In this document: positions 1-9,111 of the stretch, piece after piece
How the letters are laid out: each line of letters opens with the position of its first letter
Position numbering within the stretch: the stretch's first letter is position 1
From: Massilia litorea
GTDB taxonomy: Bacteria > Pseudomonadota > Gammaproteobacteria > Burkholderiales > Burkholderiaceae_D
NCBI RefSeq assembly: GCF_015101885.1
Contig: NZ_CP062941.1
Coordinates: 1,984,001 to 2,048,000 of the forward strand
DNA length: 64,000 bases
Reading direction: 5' to 3'
Notes under the pieces: model-generated
What the model was told of the DNA's origin: nothing
What the model saw: only the letters and a program-made list of their open reading frames with translations
Databases searched by the model: none
Position numbers and translations under genes: made by a program

Positions 1-45
1 CAGGATGATGCCGACGTTGGGGCGGAACCCTTCCCGATCGAGCAT
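1..45 (-). CDS. rppH: RNA pyrophosphohydrolase RppH, N-terminal fragment (cut by window edge)
   Basis: Read on the minus strand from the ATG at 45-43, the first 15 codons give MLDREGFRPNVGIIL. This is the highly conserved N-terminus of the Nudix enzyme RppH (NudH), which removes pyrophosphate from the 5' end of mRNAs to start their decay. The rest of the gene lies outside the window. It is divergent from proS across about 200 bases, an arrangement common in Burkholderiales. Only the N-terminus is visible, so the Nudix box itself cannot be checked. Confidence 0.85.
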   Translation of the reverse strand, partial: MLDREGFRPNVGIIL

Positions 46-249
46 AAAACACCTCGAAACTTTCTGCCAGCCTTTGTGTCTCTTACATTTTTACCTACAA
101 ATCCACACGTCAGCTTCCCTCGTGCACGACGAAAACGGCGGACGCTGCGTGTTCCGGACCCATTTGTACAAAGATTGGACGCATCAGCCAGCTAATCCTT
201 TAAAATTAGGTCGATTATAACTCTCTCTTTTTAAAAAGAATTCATCGAT

Positions 250-1980
250 ATGCGCGCCTCACGATTTTTTATTTCTACGCTTAAAGAAGCGCCATCCGAC
301 GCCGAGATCGTCAGCCACCAGCTCATGATGCGCGCCGGCATGATCAAGCGCCTGGGTTCGGGCATCTATACGTACATGCCGACCGGCCTGCGCGTGATCC
401 GCAAGGTCGAGGCCATCATCCGTGAAGAAATGAACAAGTCAGGCGCCCTCGAACTCCTGATGCCGCTGGTGCAGCCAGCCGAGCTGTGGCAGGAAACCGG
501 CCGCTGGGACAAGATGGGTCCTGAACTCATGCGCGTCAAGGACCGCCACGGCCGCGAGTACGCCATCCAGCCGACCTCGGAAGAAGTCATCACCGACGTC
601 GTGCGCAGCGAAATCAAATCCTATCGCCAGCTGCCGCTGAATTTTTATCACATCCAGACCAAGTTCCGCGACGAGCGCCGTCCGCGCTTCGGCCTGATGC
701 GCGGCCGCGAATTCACGATGAAGGACGCGTATTCGTTCGACCGCGACGTCGAGGGCATGCAGAAGTCCTACGGGATCATGTTCGATGCCTATGTCCGCAT
801 TTTTAACCGTTTTGGTTTGAAATTCCGCGCGGTGGCGGCGGATAACGGGGCGATTGGCGGCACCGGCTCGCACGAATTCCACGTCATCGCCTCGACCGGC
901 GAAGACGCGCTGGTCTACTGCCCGGACTCGGATTTCGCGGCCAACATGGAAGCGGCCGAGGCGCTGGCCATCGGCGAGCGCGGCGCGGCCTCCGAACAAA
1001 TGACCAAGGTGCCGACGCCAGGTAAAACCAAGTGCGAAAGCGTGGCCGAGCTGCTGAACCTGCCGCTGTCGCGCACCGTCAAGACCATTGCGCTGACGGT
1101 CGAAAAGGAAGAAGAGGGCAAGGTTTCCAAACAATACTTCATGCTGCTGCTGCGCGGCGACCATGAACTGAACGAGGTAAAAGTCGGCAAGGTCGCGGGC
1201 CTGGCGAACCACCGCTTCTCGACCGAAGCGGAAATCCAGGAAGTCTACGGCACCGCGCCGGGCTACCTGGGTCCAGTCTCGCCAAAAATGCCGGTGACCA
1301 TCGTTGCCGACCGCACGGTCGCCAACATGAGCGACTTCGTCTGCGGTGCCAACGAGCTTGATTACCACCTGACGGGTGTGAACTGGGGCCGCGACCTGCC
1401 GGAACCGATCGTTGCCGACCTGCGCAACGTGGTCGAGGGCGACGCTTCGCCGGACGGTAAAGGTGTGCTCGCCATCGAGCGCGGCATCGAAGTGGGCCAC
1501 GTGTTCCAGCTCGGCACGGCGTACTCCGAAAAGATGGGCGCAACTTACCTCGACGAAAACGGCAAGCCGGCCCCGCTGCAGATGGGCTGCTACGGCATCG
1601 GCGTGACGCGCATCCTGGGCGCGGCGATCGAGCAGAATTTCGATGACAAGGGCATCGTCTGGCCGGACGCGCTGGCGCCGTTCCAGCTCGTGCTGTGCCC
1701 GATGGGCATGGACCGCAGCGAGATGGTCAAGGCGCAGGTCGAGCAGCTGTACGCCGACCTGCAAGCTGCCGGCGTGGACGTGATCGTCGACGACCGCGGC
1801 CTGCGTCCGGGCGCGATGTTCGCCGACTGGGAACTGATCGGCGTGCCGCACCGCGTCGTCATCGGCGAGCGCGGACTGAAGGAAGGCAACCTGGAATACC
1901 AGGGCCGCCGCGACACCGAGGCAACCGCCGTGCCGGTGGCGGAGATGGTCGCCTTCATCAAGGGCAAGCTGGGCCAGTGA
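250..1980 (+). CDS. proS: Prolyl-tRNA synthetase (bacterial type with editing domain)
   Basis: Cytosolic class II aminoacyl-tRNA synthetase charging tRNA-Pro. The 576-aa product matches the roughly 570 aa of bacterial-type ProRS. Visible are class II motif 2 ([16 protein letters not shown], about residues 140-155), an inserted YbaK-like editing domain (about 225-400), motif 3 ([12 protein letters not shown], from residue 447) and a C-terminal anticodon-binding domain. The start ATG at 250 gives the family-standard N-terminus MRASRFF; the ribosome site is weak (AAAAAGAA). The stop overlaps the start of the next gene (TGATG), so the lytic transglycosylase is probably translationally coupled. 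Confidence 0.97.
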   Translation: MRASRFFISTLKEAPSDAEIVSHQLMMRAGMIKRLGSGIYTYMPTGLRVIRKVEAIIREEMNKSGALELLMPLVQPAELWQETGRWDKMGPELMRVKDRHGREYAIQPTSEEVITDVVRSEIKSYRQLPLNFYHIQTKFRDERRPRFGLMRGREFTMKDAYSFDRDVEGMQKSYGIMFDAYVRIFNRFGLKFRAVAADNGAIGGTGSHEFHVIASTGEDALVYCPDSDFAANMEAAEALAIGERGAASEQMTKVPTPGKTKCESVAELLNLPLSRTVKTIALTVEKEEEGKVSKQYFMLLLRGDHELNEVKVGKVAGLANHRFSTEAEIQEVYGTAPGYLGPVSPKMPVTIVADRTVANMSDFVCGANELDYHLTGVNWGRDLPEPIVADLRNVVEGDASPDGKGVLAIERGIEVGHVFQLGTAYSEKMGATYLDENGKPAPLQMGCYGIGVTRILGAAIEQNFDDKGIVWPDALAPFQLVLCPMGMDRSEMVKAQVEQLYADLQAAGVDVIVDDRGLRPGAMFADWELIGVPHRVVIGERGLKEGNLEYQGRRDTEATAVPVAEMVAFIKGKLGQ

Positions 1981-2627
1981 TGCGGCAGGGTTTCCACGGC
2001 CGGGCCACGGCCTGGCTGGGCGGCCTTGCGTTCGCGGCACTTCTGGCCGCGGGCGGGAGTGCGCACGCCGGCAACCAGAAGGAAGAGGAGATGGCCGATT
2101 CGGTGCGCCTGGCGCTGTCGAACGCCATCGCCGACACCCGCCCGCCGAAACCCGCCTTTCGCGACGAGGCGGCACGGGTGCGCTACCAGCAGTGGTTCAC
2201 CGAGATGTCGGCGCGCCTGAAAAAACGCCTGCCCGACGAGCTCTCGCGCACCGAATTCCTGGAGTCGGCCTGGTACGAAGCGACCCGCGCCGGGCTCGAT
2301 CCGGGCCTGGTGCTGGGCCTGATCCAGGTCGAATCGGCCTACCGCAAATACGCCGTCTCGATCGCCGGCGCGCGCGGCTACATGCAGGTGATGCCGTTCT
2401 GGACCAAGGTCATCGGCGACAACGACCGCCGCAAACTCTTCCACATGCAGACGAACCTGCGCTACGGCTGCTCGATCCTGCGCATGTACATCGACATGGA
2501 GCGCGGCGACCTGTACCTCGCCCTGGGCCGCTACAACGGCAGCCGCGGCAGGCCGCAGTATCCGAATGCGGTGCTGGCGGCGTGGAAGAAGTGGGAGTTC
2601 AATCCGGTGGCGGTGGCGTCGCGCTAA
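1980..2627 (+). CDS. Secreted lytic transglycosylase (SLT domain)
   Basis: A 215-aa periplasmic enzyme predicted to cleave the MurNAc-GlcNAc bond of peptidoglycan. Residues 1-30 form a signal peptide ending AHA. The SLT core begins near residue 95 with the catalytic glutamate in GLIQVESAYRK (E118), followed by the AGARGYMQVMP block and the GRYNGSRG motif expected in this lysozyme-like fold. The ATG at 1980 overlaps the proS stop. No LysM or other wall-binding domain is present, so it is a minimal SLT protein. Assignment to a numbered Mlt family is not possible from the sequence alone. Confidence 0.9.
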   Translation: MRQGFHGRATAWLGGLAFAALLAAGGSAHAGNQKEEEMADSVRLALSNAIADTRPPKPAFRDEAARVRYQQWFTEMSARLKKRLPDELSRTEFLESAWYEATRAGLDPGLVLGLIQVESAYRKYAVSIAGARGYMQVMPFWTKVIGDNDRRKLFHMQTNLRYGCSILRMYIDMERGDLYLALGRYNGSRGRPQYPNAVLAAWKKWEFNPVAVASR

Positions 2628-2693
2628 GCCGATTTTGCCGGGGTCTGCCGGTTGCGGTATACACTCATCGTTTTCCCGCTACGACACCTCATC

Positions 2694-4124
2694 ATGCGAA
2701 TCAACACCCTTGCCGCCGCGGTCACGCTGGCGGCGCTTGCCGGCTGCGCCGCAACCGGCCCGGCCGCGACCACGCCGCGTCCCGCGGTCGCCGGACAAGC
2801 GAAAAACGTCATCTTCTTCCTCGGCGACGGCATGGGCATCAACACCCTCACCGCCGCCCGCATCTACGCCGTCGGCGAAGCCGGCGAGCTGACGATCGAC
2901 ACGCTGCCCGAATCGGCTTTCATTAAAACCTTCTCGAACGACGCACAGGTCACCGACAGCGCCGCCTCGATGTCGGCCTACATGACCGGCGTAAAACAGA
3001 ACAACGGCGTGATCTCGATGTCGACCGAGACCCGGGCGCTCTCGCCGACGCTCGAGGGCAAGCGCACGGTCAGCCGCTGCAACAACGGTAAGGCGGTGCC
3101 GACCCTGGCCGAACTGGCCAAGGCGCGCGGCATGGCCGCCGGCGTCGTCACGACCACCAGCGTCACCGATGCGACCCCTGCCGCGACCTATGCCCACGCC
3201 TGCCACCGCAAGCTCGAAGAAGACATTGCCGCGGCCCTGGTGCCGGGCGGCGCCGGCTACAACAAGGCTTTGGGCAGCGGCGGCCTCGATCTCGTCTTCG
3301 GCGGCGGACTGCAGCAGTTCATGCCCGTGGACGCCGGCGGCAAGCGCGCCGACGGCCGCAACCTGATCGGAGAATTGCAACATCAAGGCTGGCGCGTCGC
3401 ATCGACTACGGCGCAGTTGCAGGCGCTGGCGGCGAACAGCCAGCCGGCCATCGGCCTGTTCGCCCAGAACCACTTTGCGTATGAAGCGGCGCGCGACCCG
3501 GTCAAGCAGCCTCTCTTGAGCGACATGACGGCCAAGGCGATCGACATCCTGTCCACCAACCCGAACGGTTTTTTCCTCGTCGTGGAGGGCGGCCTGATCG
3601 ACCACGCGCTGCACGCGACCCTCGCCAAGCGCGCCTTGCAGGAAACGGTCGGCTACAACGCCGCCATCAAGACCGCGCTCGATAAAATGAACCGGCTCGA
3701 TCCGGGTCTGAAGAACACGCTGATCGTCGCCACGGCCGACCATGACCACACCCTCTTGATCAACGGCTACTCGCCGCGCACCGGCAAGACGACGCTGGCG
3801 AATCCGGGCATTCTCGGCCTGGTGCGCAGCCTCCCGGACGGCAAGGTCCGCCTCGACAAGGACGGCGCGCCGTTCACGATTCTCGGCTTCGGCACCGGCG
3901 AACACCGGGTTGCCGGCAGCCGCAAGGACGTCAAGCTCACCGACGAGATCGCGGCCGGCGACGACTACCACCAGGAAGCCGTGGTGCGCACCAGGGCGGG
4001 CAGCGAGACGCATGGCGGCACCGACGTCTACCTCGGCGCGGCCGGCGCCAACGCCGAGCTGTTCCGCGGCACCATCGACAACACCCGTGTGTTCGACCTG
4101 ATCAAGAACGCGGCGGGCCTGTGA
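2694..4124 (+). CDS. Alkaline phosphatase, PhoA type, predicted lipoprotein
   Basis: A 476-aa phosphomonoesterase of the PhoA superfamily. The ATG at 2694 gives a short signal with a lipobox, LAALAGC (Cys18), so the enzyme is probably membrane-anchored. An upstream TTG in frame (2652) was rejected because it spoils the signal. Metal and catalytic elements are in order: FFLGDGMG (first metal Asp), TDSAAS with nucleophile Ser89, VVEGGLIDHALH (Glu and His ligands), TADHDH, and ETHGGTD near the C-terminus. The next gene is a second PhoA-type enzyme 23 bases downstream. No Pho box was recognised upstream. Confidence 0.93.
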   Translation: MRINTLAAAVTLAALAGCAATGPAATTPRPAVAGQAKNVIFFLGDGMGINTLTAARIYAVGEAGELTIDTLPESAFIKTFSNDAQVTDSAASMSAYMTGVKQNNGVISMSTETRALSPTLEGKRTVSRCNNGKAVPTLAELAKARGMAAGVVTTTSVTDATPAATYAHACHRKLEEDIAAALVPGGAGYNKALGSGGLDLVFGGGLQQFMPVDAGGKRADGRNLIGELQHQGWRVASTTAQLQALAANSQPAIGLFAQNHFAYEAARDPVKQPLLSDMTAKAIDILSTNPNGFFLVVEGGLIDHALHATLAKRALQETVGYNAAIKTALDKMNRLDPGLKNTLIVATADHDHTLLINGYSPRTGKTTLANPGILGLVRSLPDGKVRLDKDGAPFTILGFGTGEHRVAGSRKDVKLTDEIAAGDDYHQEAVVRTRAGSETHGGTDVYLGAAGANAELFRGTIDNTRVFDLIKNAAGL

Positions 4125-4147
4125 GCCCGGCCGCCAGAAAGCATCCG

Positions 4148-5536
4148 ATGACCAGAACTCTCCTCTCCACGCTGCTGCTGGCAGCATGCTGCACCATGAG
4201 CGCGCAGGCCGCAGCACCGGCTGCCAGGCCGCAGGCGAAAAACATCCTCTTCTTCCTCGGCGACGGCATGGGCCCGACCACCATCACGGCCGCGCGCATC
4301 TTCAAGGAAGGCGAAGACGGCCTCCTGAACTTCGAACGCCTCGACCGCACCGCGCGCATCAAGACCTACTCGGCGGACGCGCAGGTGACCGACAGCGCGC
4401 CCTCGATGGGCGCCTACATGACGGGCGTGAAGATCAACAACGACGTGATCTCGATGAAGGATGCGAAACCGGTCGCTCCCGGCAAGGACGGCAACGGCAT
4501 CGCCTCCATCGACCGCTGCGGCGCCGGCAACGGCAGTTCTCCGATGACGATCCTGGAACTGGCCAAGGCCGCCGGCAAGTCGGTCGGCGCCGTCACGACG
4601 ACCGAACTGACGCACGCCACGCCGGCATCGACCTTCTCCCACGTCTGCGACCGCGACATGGCCTACACGATCGCCCAGCAGCTCGTCCCGGGCGGCGCGG
4701 GCTACAACACGCGTTTGAAAGACGGCGTCGACGTGCTGATGGGAGGAGGGCGCAACCACTTCACGCCGTTCGACGCGAAGCGCAACCCGAAGGGCCGCGG
4801 CGATGGGCGCGACCTGGTGGAGGAGCTGGAAAAACAGGGGTATGCGGTCGCGAACACGCGCGCCGACATGGCCTCGAGCCGGCCCGGTAAAAAATTCCTC
4901 GGCCTGTACAGCGCCGAGAGCCATCTCGACTACGCTTCGAAGCGCTCGCCGACCCAGCCGACGCTGGCCGAGATGACGGCCAAGTCGATCGAGCTTTTAT
5001 CGGGTAATCCGAACGGCTTCTTCCTGATGGTCGAAGGCGGCAAGATCGACCACGCGCTGCATGACACGAACGCGCGCAACGCGCTGATCGAAACGGTCGC
5101 TTTCGACGAGGCGATCCAGACCGCGCTGGAGCGCATGCGCGCCATCGACCCGGGCCTCGACAACACCCTGGTCGTCGTCACCGCCGACCATGACCACACG
5201 ATGGTCCTGAACGGCTACCCGAAGCGCGGCAACCCGGTGCTCGACATCGTGCGCGGTTATACGGACGGCGAACCGACCCGCGACGCCGACGGCAAGACGT
5301 TTACGACGCTGGTCTTCGGCAACGGCCCGAACCGGCCCGACGTGCGCGTCGACGTCGACAGCGCCCAGGCGCTGGCGCCGGACTATCACCAGGAGACGGG
5401 CGTGAAATGGTCGAGCGAGTCGCACGGCGGCGGCGACGTCAAGCTGTACGCGGCAGGGGCGGGCTCGGCGCCGTTCAGGGGGACGATGGAGAATACCCAC
5501 GTGTTCGACCTGATGAAGGCCGCGGCAGGCTTGTAA
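4148..5536 (+). CDS. Alkaline phosphatase, PhoA type, periplasmic paralogue
   Basis: A 462-aa paralogue of the preceding gene with the same motif order: FFLGDGMG, TDSAPS (nucleophile Ser83), MVEGGKIDHALH, TADHDH and ESHGGGD. The signal peptide MTRTLLSTLLLAACCTMSAQA ends in an AQA-type signal peptidase I site, so this copy should be soluble in the periplasm, unlike its lipoprotein neighbour. A GTG at 4121 overlaps the previous stop and could couple translation, but the ATG at 4148 gives the cleaner signal. The pair looks like a tandem duplication with divided location; substrates cannot be told from sequence. Confidence 0.92.
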   Translation: MTRTLLSTLLLAACCTMSAQAAAPAARPQAKNILFFLGDGMGPTTITAARIFKEGEDGLLNFERLDRTARIKTYSADAQVTDSAPSMGAYMTGVKINNDVISMKDAKPVAPGKDGNGIASIDRCGAGNGSSPMTILELAKAAGKSVGAVTTTELTHATPASTFSHVCDRDMAYTIAQQLVPGGAGYNTRLKDGVDVLMGGGRNHFTPFDAKRNPKGRGDGRDLVEELEKQGYAVANTRADMASSRPGKKFLGLYSAESHLDYASKRSPTQPTLAEMTAKSIELLSGNPNGFFLMVEGGKIDHALHDTNARNALIETVAFDEAIQTALERMRAIDPGLDNTLVVVTADHDHTMVLNGYPKRGNPVLDIVRGYTDGEPTRDADGKTFTTLVFGNGPNRPDVRVDVDSAQALAPDYHQETGVKWSSESHGGGDVKLYAAGAGSAPFRGTMENTHVFDLMKAAAGL

Positions 5537-5561
5537 TCGTCCGTAACGCTATTAGCAACCC

Positions 5562-5673
5562 GTAGGGTGGGCGGGTCTCCCGCCCACGCGGTGATAGTCA
5601 GCTGTAAGATCACCGAACACGATAACGGAGCCGATAACGATCACCGCGTGGGCGGGGAACCCGCCCACCCTAC
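5562..5673. repeat. REP pair (BIME-like), two inverted GTAG palindromes
   Basis: Two 34-base arms face each other (5562-5595 and 5640-5673). They are reverse complements except at two bases in the loop. Each starts from the outside with GTAGGGTGGGC and is itself a hairpin (GTGGGCGGG, 3-base loop, CCCGCCCAC) followed by GCGGTGAT. A 5' GTAG next to a palindrome is the mark of REP elements processed by RAYT (TnpA-REP) transposases. The same arm sequence recurs at 35806 and 52481. Confidence 0.85.
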
Positions 5674-5680
5674 AAAACAA

Positions 5681-5710
5681 AAAGCCCCGCTCTCGCGAGC
5701 GGGGCTTTTT
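5681..5710. terminator. Bidirectional intrinsic terminator between alkaline phosphatase and SWIB genes
   Basis: A 12-bp stem (AAAGCCCCGCTC with GAGCGGGGCTTT), a TCGC loop, a T run on the plus side and a matching A run upstream that serves the minus strand. It lies between two convergent genes and can end both transcripts. Confidence 0.9.
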
Positions 5711-5738
5711 AATATCCGGCTGGGCAGGCCAGGTATTC

Positions 5739-6152
5739 TTATTTCAGGTGATTCGAAATGAGTTTGGTCATTTCGAACATCGAGACCTGGGCCTTGCCAC
5801 CGAAGACGGCTTTCAGCTTGTCGTCGGCGTTGATCATCTGGCGGTTGTCTGCAGCTTGCAGGTCCGCTTTCTTGATGTATTCCCAGACTTTCTTCGTCAC
5901 TTCGGTACGTGGCAGCGGCTTGTTGCCGACCACTGCAGCCAGTTCCGCCGATGGGGTCAGTTCTTTCATGAACGCGGCGTTTGGCTTGCGCGCTGCGGCC
6001 GGTTTCTTGGCTGCTGCCGCTTTCGGTGCTGCTTCCTTTGCAGGAGCTGCTGCCTTCTTCGCTGCAGGCTTGGCCGCGGCGGCCGTGGCGGACGTCTTTG
6101 CAGACGTCCCCTTCTTTGCAGGCGCTGCTGGGGATTTCTTGGCTGTTGCCAT
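5739..6152 (-). CDS. SWIB/MDM2-domain protein with basic Ala/Lys/Pro tail
   Basis: A 137-aa protein. Residues 1-58 are a low-complexity Lys/Ala/Pro tail of histone H1 type; residues about 60-137 form a SWIB domain (from LTPSAELAAVVG through EYIKKADLQ to the C-terminus SNHLK). SWIB domains occur in eukaryotic chromatin remodellers and in several bacterial groups, where a role in DNA compaction or topology is suspected but not settled. The start is fixed by GGAGG eight bases before the ATG at 6152; an in-frame upstream ATG at 6194 lacks a site. It is a single-gene unit ending at the 5681-5710 terminator. Confidence 0.88.
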   Translation of the reverse strand: MATAKKSPAAPAKKGTSAKTSATAAAAKPAAKKAAAPAKEAAPKAAAAKKPAAARKPNAAFMKELTPSAELAAVVGNKPLPRTEVTKKVWEYIKKADLQAADNRQMINADDKLKAVFGGKAQVSMFEMTKLISNHLK

Positions 6153-6325
6153 CTTCGAGCCTCCTAATATGAGAAATTGCGCAATACATCGCACGGCTTA
6201 TATTGGTGGCGTTTTACTGTTCCTGCAAGTCTTTTTCACCATTTTTTCACTCTGATAAGCCCAAAAAACAGGGTTTATTCGCAACTCGTCCTCATAGAGT
6301 GAAAAACTGCAGCAAAACGCATAAA

Positions 6326-6360
6326 AAACGCCGCGCCGGGAGGGAGCCGGGCGCGGCGTT
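6326..6360 (-). terminator. Intrinsic terminator of ffh
   Basis: Read on the minus strand, an 11-bp G+C-rich stem (AACGCCGCGCC with GGCGCGGCGTT) is followed by a T run (TTTTTTAT). It sits about 40 bases past the ffh stop codon. Confidence 0.85.
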
Positions 6361-6401
6361 TGAAGAGGGCAAAAGCGTCCGGAAACGCTAAAGAAAGCCT
6401 G

Positions 6402-7769
6402 TTAACGCATGCCCGGCATCATGCCTTTCATCCCGCGCATCATCTTCATCAGGCCGCCGCCCTTCAGTTTTTTCATCATCGTCTGCATCTGGTCGTACTG
6501 ATTCAGCATGCGATTGACTTCCTGCACCTGCACGCCGGCGCCGGCCGCGATGCGGCGCTTGCGGTTCGCCTTGATCAGCTCCGGCTTGGCGCGCTCGAGC
6601 GGCGTCATGGAATCGATGATGCCGCACATGCGTTTCACCTGCTTCTCGGCCTGGTCCATGTTGGCGCCCGCTGCCGCTTGCTGGAACTGCGCCGGCAGTT
6701 TATCGAGCAGGCCCGACATGCCGCCCATCTTCTTCATCTGCGTCAGCTGCGCCTTGAAGTCGTTCATGTCGAAGCGTCCGCCGGCTTTGATCTTGTTGGC
6801 CATGTCGGTGGCCGCCTTCTCGTCGACGCCTTTGCGGGCTTCTTCGACCAGCGCCATGATGTCGCCCATGCCCAGCACGCGGCTCGCCATGCGGGTCGGG
6901 TCGAAGGCTTCCAGGCCGTCCAGCTTTTCCGAGACGCCGGCGAACTTGATCGGTTTGCCGGTGACGTGGCGCACCGAGAGGGCCGCACCGCCGCGCGAAT
7001 CGCCATCGAGCTTGGTCAGCACGATACCGGTCAGCGGCAGCGCATCATTGAAGGCTTTTGCCGTGTTGATCGCATCCTGGCCGAGCATGGCGTCGACCAC
7101 GAACAGGGTCTCGATCGGTTTGACGGCGCCGTGGACGGCGGCGATTTCCTGCATCATCGCTTCGTCGATACCGAGACGGCCGGCGGTGTCGATGATCAGG
7201 ACGTCGTGGTAGTGCTTCTTCGCCCAGTCCAGCGCATTGAGGGCGATGTCGACCGGCTTGTCGGTGGACGTCGACGGGAAGAAGTCGGCGCCGACCTGCT
7301 TCGTCACCGATTCGAGCTGGGCGATTGCGGCGGGACGATACACGTCGGCCGAAACGGTCAGCACCTTTTTCTTCTTCTGTTCCTTCAGGTACTTGGCGAG
7401 CTTGCCGACGGTCGTGGTTTTACCCACACCCTGCAGGCCGGCCATCAGGATGATCGCGGGCGGCTGCTGCGCGAACGAGAGCTGGGTCGCGTCGGGGCCG
7501 AGGTCGGCGCCCATCAGGGCGGCCAGCTCGCGCTGCACCACGCCGACCAGGGCCTGGCCGGGGCTGAGCGAGCCGATGACTTCTTCGCCCAGCGCTTTTT
7601 CCTTGACCTTGGCGATGAATTCGCGCACCGCCGGCAGCGCCACGTCGGCCTCGAGCAGGGCCAGGCGCACTTCGCGCAGCATCTCGGCAGTGTTCGCCTC
7701 GGTCAGACGCGCCTCGCCGCGCATCGTCTTGACGACCTTGGCAAGGCGTTGGGTAAGGTTATCTAGCAT
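6402..7769 (-). CDS. ffh: Signal recognition particle protein Ffh
   Basis: A 455-aa GTPase that, with 4.5S RNA, binds signal sequences of nascent membrane proteins and delivers ribosomes to FtsY (E. coli Ffh is 453 aa). The helical N domain covers residues 1-85. The G domain has its P-loop at GLQGVGKTTT (111-120), with DTAGRLGIDE and TKLDGDSRGG further on. The C-terminal M domain is methionine-rich and ends in GGLMKMMRGMKGMMPGMR. The ATG at 7769 is the standard start. The 4.5S RNA gene itself is not in this window. Confidence 0.98.
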   Translation of the reverse strand: MLDNLTQRLAKVVKTMRGEARLTEANTAEMLREVRLALLEADVALPAVREFIAKVKEKALGEEVIGSLSPGQALVGVVQRELAALMGADLGPDATQLSFAQQPPAIILMAGLQGVGKTTTVGKLAKYLKEQKKKKVLTVSADVYRPAAIAQLESVTKQVGADFFPSTSTDKPVDIALNALDWAKKHYHDVLIIDTAGRLGIDEAMMQEIAAVHGAVKPIETLFVVDAMLGQDAINTAKAFNDALPLTGIVLTKLDGDSRGGAALSVRHVTGKPIKFAGVSEKLDGLEAFDPTRMASRVLGMGDIMALVEEARKGVDEKAATDMANKIKAGGRFDMNDFKAQLTQMKKMGGMSGLLDKLPAQFQQAAAGANMDQAEKQVKRMCGIIDSMTPLERAKPELIKANRKRRIAAGAGVQVQEVNRMLNQYDQMQTMMKKLKGGGLMKMMRGMKGMMPGMR

Positions 7770-8130
7770 TTTCTACCTGACTATATATATGAGAGCGAAC
7801 CCCGATAAACCTACTGCGCGTCGGATCGTCGGCCTGCGATGCTCGCTGTACGTCCGTACAGCTGCGCTTCTCGGCCAACGCTCCTTCCGCTCGCTACGGT
7901 TTCTCGTGGTTCTGAGAATCCGTCATTTTACCCTGCGCAACGGCGCGCCGCCCGTCCATGCGCCGTTCATATCGCGAATTTTTGGCCGCAGTTCTGCTGC
8001 TTGTCAAAAGCCGGCTCCGCTTTCTCTGACACATTCTGCAATCGCGGATTGTCGTTTCCTGATGGAATCACTTTGTAGGCAGGAAAGTCCGACCGATCGA
8101 TGTGGAAGCACTGCATAACGGAGAAATGGC
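7770..8130. other. Divergent intergenic region with a perfect short palindrome
   Basis: 361 bases without a gene between ffh (minus) and the ABC transporter operon (plus). It must carry both promoters, but no convincing -35/-10 pair was found. A perfect 8-bp inverted repeat with a two-base loop, GCTGTACG-TC-CGTACAGC, lies at 7845-7862 and could be an operator or a small hairpin. Short open frames here have no ribosome site or recognisable product. Confidence 0.5.
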
Positions 8131-9102
8131 ATGAGGAGAGTATTACGTATGACAAGCCTGGCCGTGCTCGTCCTGTGGGCGAGCGGCGCCCGGGCCGAGG
8201 AAGTGGTCAGGCTGGGGAACCTGAAACTGGCGCATTTCGGCGCCGTCTCCTATATCAAGGAGATCGCGCCCAGCTGCGGTATCCGGGTCGAGGAAAAGGT
8301 GTTCGCCAAGGGCCTGGACGTGATGCAGGCCATCATCGCCGGCGAACTCGATGTCGGCGCGACGGCCTCGGAGGCGGCCATTTCCGGCCGGGCCGGCGGC
8401 GCCCCGGTCGTGGTTGTCGCCGGTTTCGCGCGCGGCGGGGCGCGCCTGGTGGCACGGCCCGACCTGAAGCTGACCGGCATGGCCCAGCTGAAGGGCCGCA
8501 AGGTCGGCGTGACGCGCGGCGCGATCCAGGAGGTGCTGCTGATGGCGGAACTGGCGCGCCACAATCTGACTGCCGATGTCGCGCCCGGCAAGGACGTGCA
8601 GCTGGTCTACTTGCCCTTCGCCGACCTGAACGGGGCGCTGCTGAATAAACAGATCGACGCCATGATGCAGTCCGAGCCGCAATCCTCGCAGGCGATCAAC
8701 CGCGGCTTCGGCGTCGAGGTCATGAAGCCGTATGGCACCCCGATCGGCGAACCGGTGCGCACGCTGGTCATGACCGAACAGTTCTACCGCACCCGCAAGC
8801 CGCTGGCCGAAAAATTCATGCGCTGCTTCGTGCAGGCGACCAAGTCCTTCGTCGACGACAAGGCCCTGGCCTCGAAATATGTGCGCGAGGTCGTCTTCAA
8901 GGGCCAGATCTCGGCGGACGATTTCGACGACGCCATCGCCAATTCTCCCTTTTCCTACGACATCAGCGTACAGCACATCCAGGCCACGACCGACATGATG
9001 GTGAAGACCGGCGTCGGCCGCATGCGTTCGCCGCCGCGTGCGCAGGACTGGGTGCATACCGAGCTGCTTGCCGCGGCCAAGAAAAACCTGCGCATCGACT
9101 GA
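8131..9102 (+). CDS. ABC transporter substrate-binding protein, NitT/TauT type
   Basis: A 323-aa periplasmic solute receptor of the NMT1/SsuA-like fold. Residues 1-22 are a signal peptide (MRRVLRMTSLAVLVLWASGARA). The mature protein shows the family pattern: an early ligand loop (about residues 30-40), AIIAGELDVGATASEAAI, the LKGRKVGVTRG segment and a second lobe. The start is set by GGAGA before ATG 8131; ATG 8149 is possible but would shorten the signal. First gene of a three-gene importer. Nitrate, sulfonates, taurine and pyrimidine precursors are all transported by this family and cannot be told apart here. Confidence 0.88.
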   Translation: MRRVLRMTSLAVLVLWASGARAEEVVRLGNLKLAHFGAVSYIKEIAPSCGIRVEEKVFAKGLDVMQAIIAGELDVGATASEAAISGRAGGAPVVVVAGFARGGARLVARPDLKLTGMAQLKGRKVGVTRGAIQEVLLMAELARHNLTADVAPGKDVQLVYLPFADLNGALLNKQIDAMMQSEPQSSQAINRGFGVEVMKPYGTPIGEPVRTLVMTEQFYRTRKPLAEKFMRCFVQATKSFVDDKALASKYVREVVFKGQISADDFDDAIANSPFSYDISVQHIQATTDMMVKTGVGRMRSPPRAQDWVHTELLAAAKKNLRID

Positions 9103-9111
9103 GGAGACGCG

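Noticed and set aside
5..220. 71-codon frame before proS
   Set aside because: Overlaps the antisense start of rppH and the divergent promoter region; no ribosome site or similarity.
439..2175. Long open frame antisense to proS (about 578 codons)
   Set aside because: Codon-phase shadow in high-GC DNA; Arg/His/Ala-rich, no family motif, no ribosome site, and fully antisense to a certain gene.
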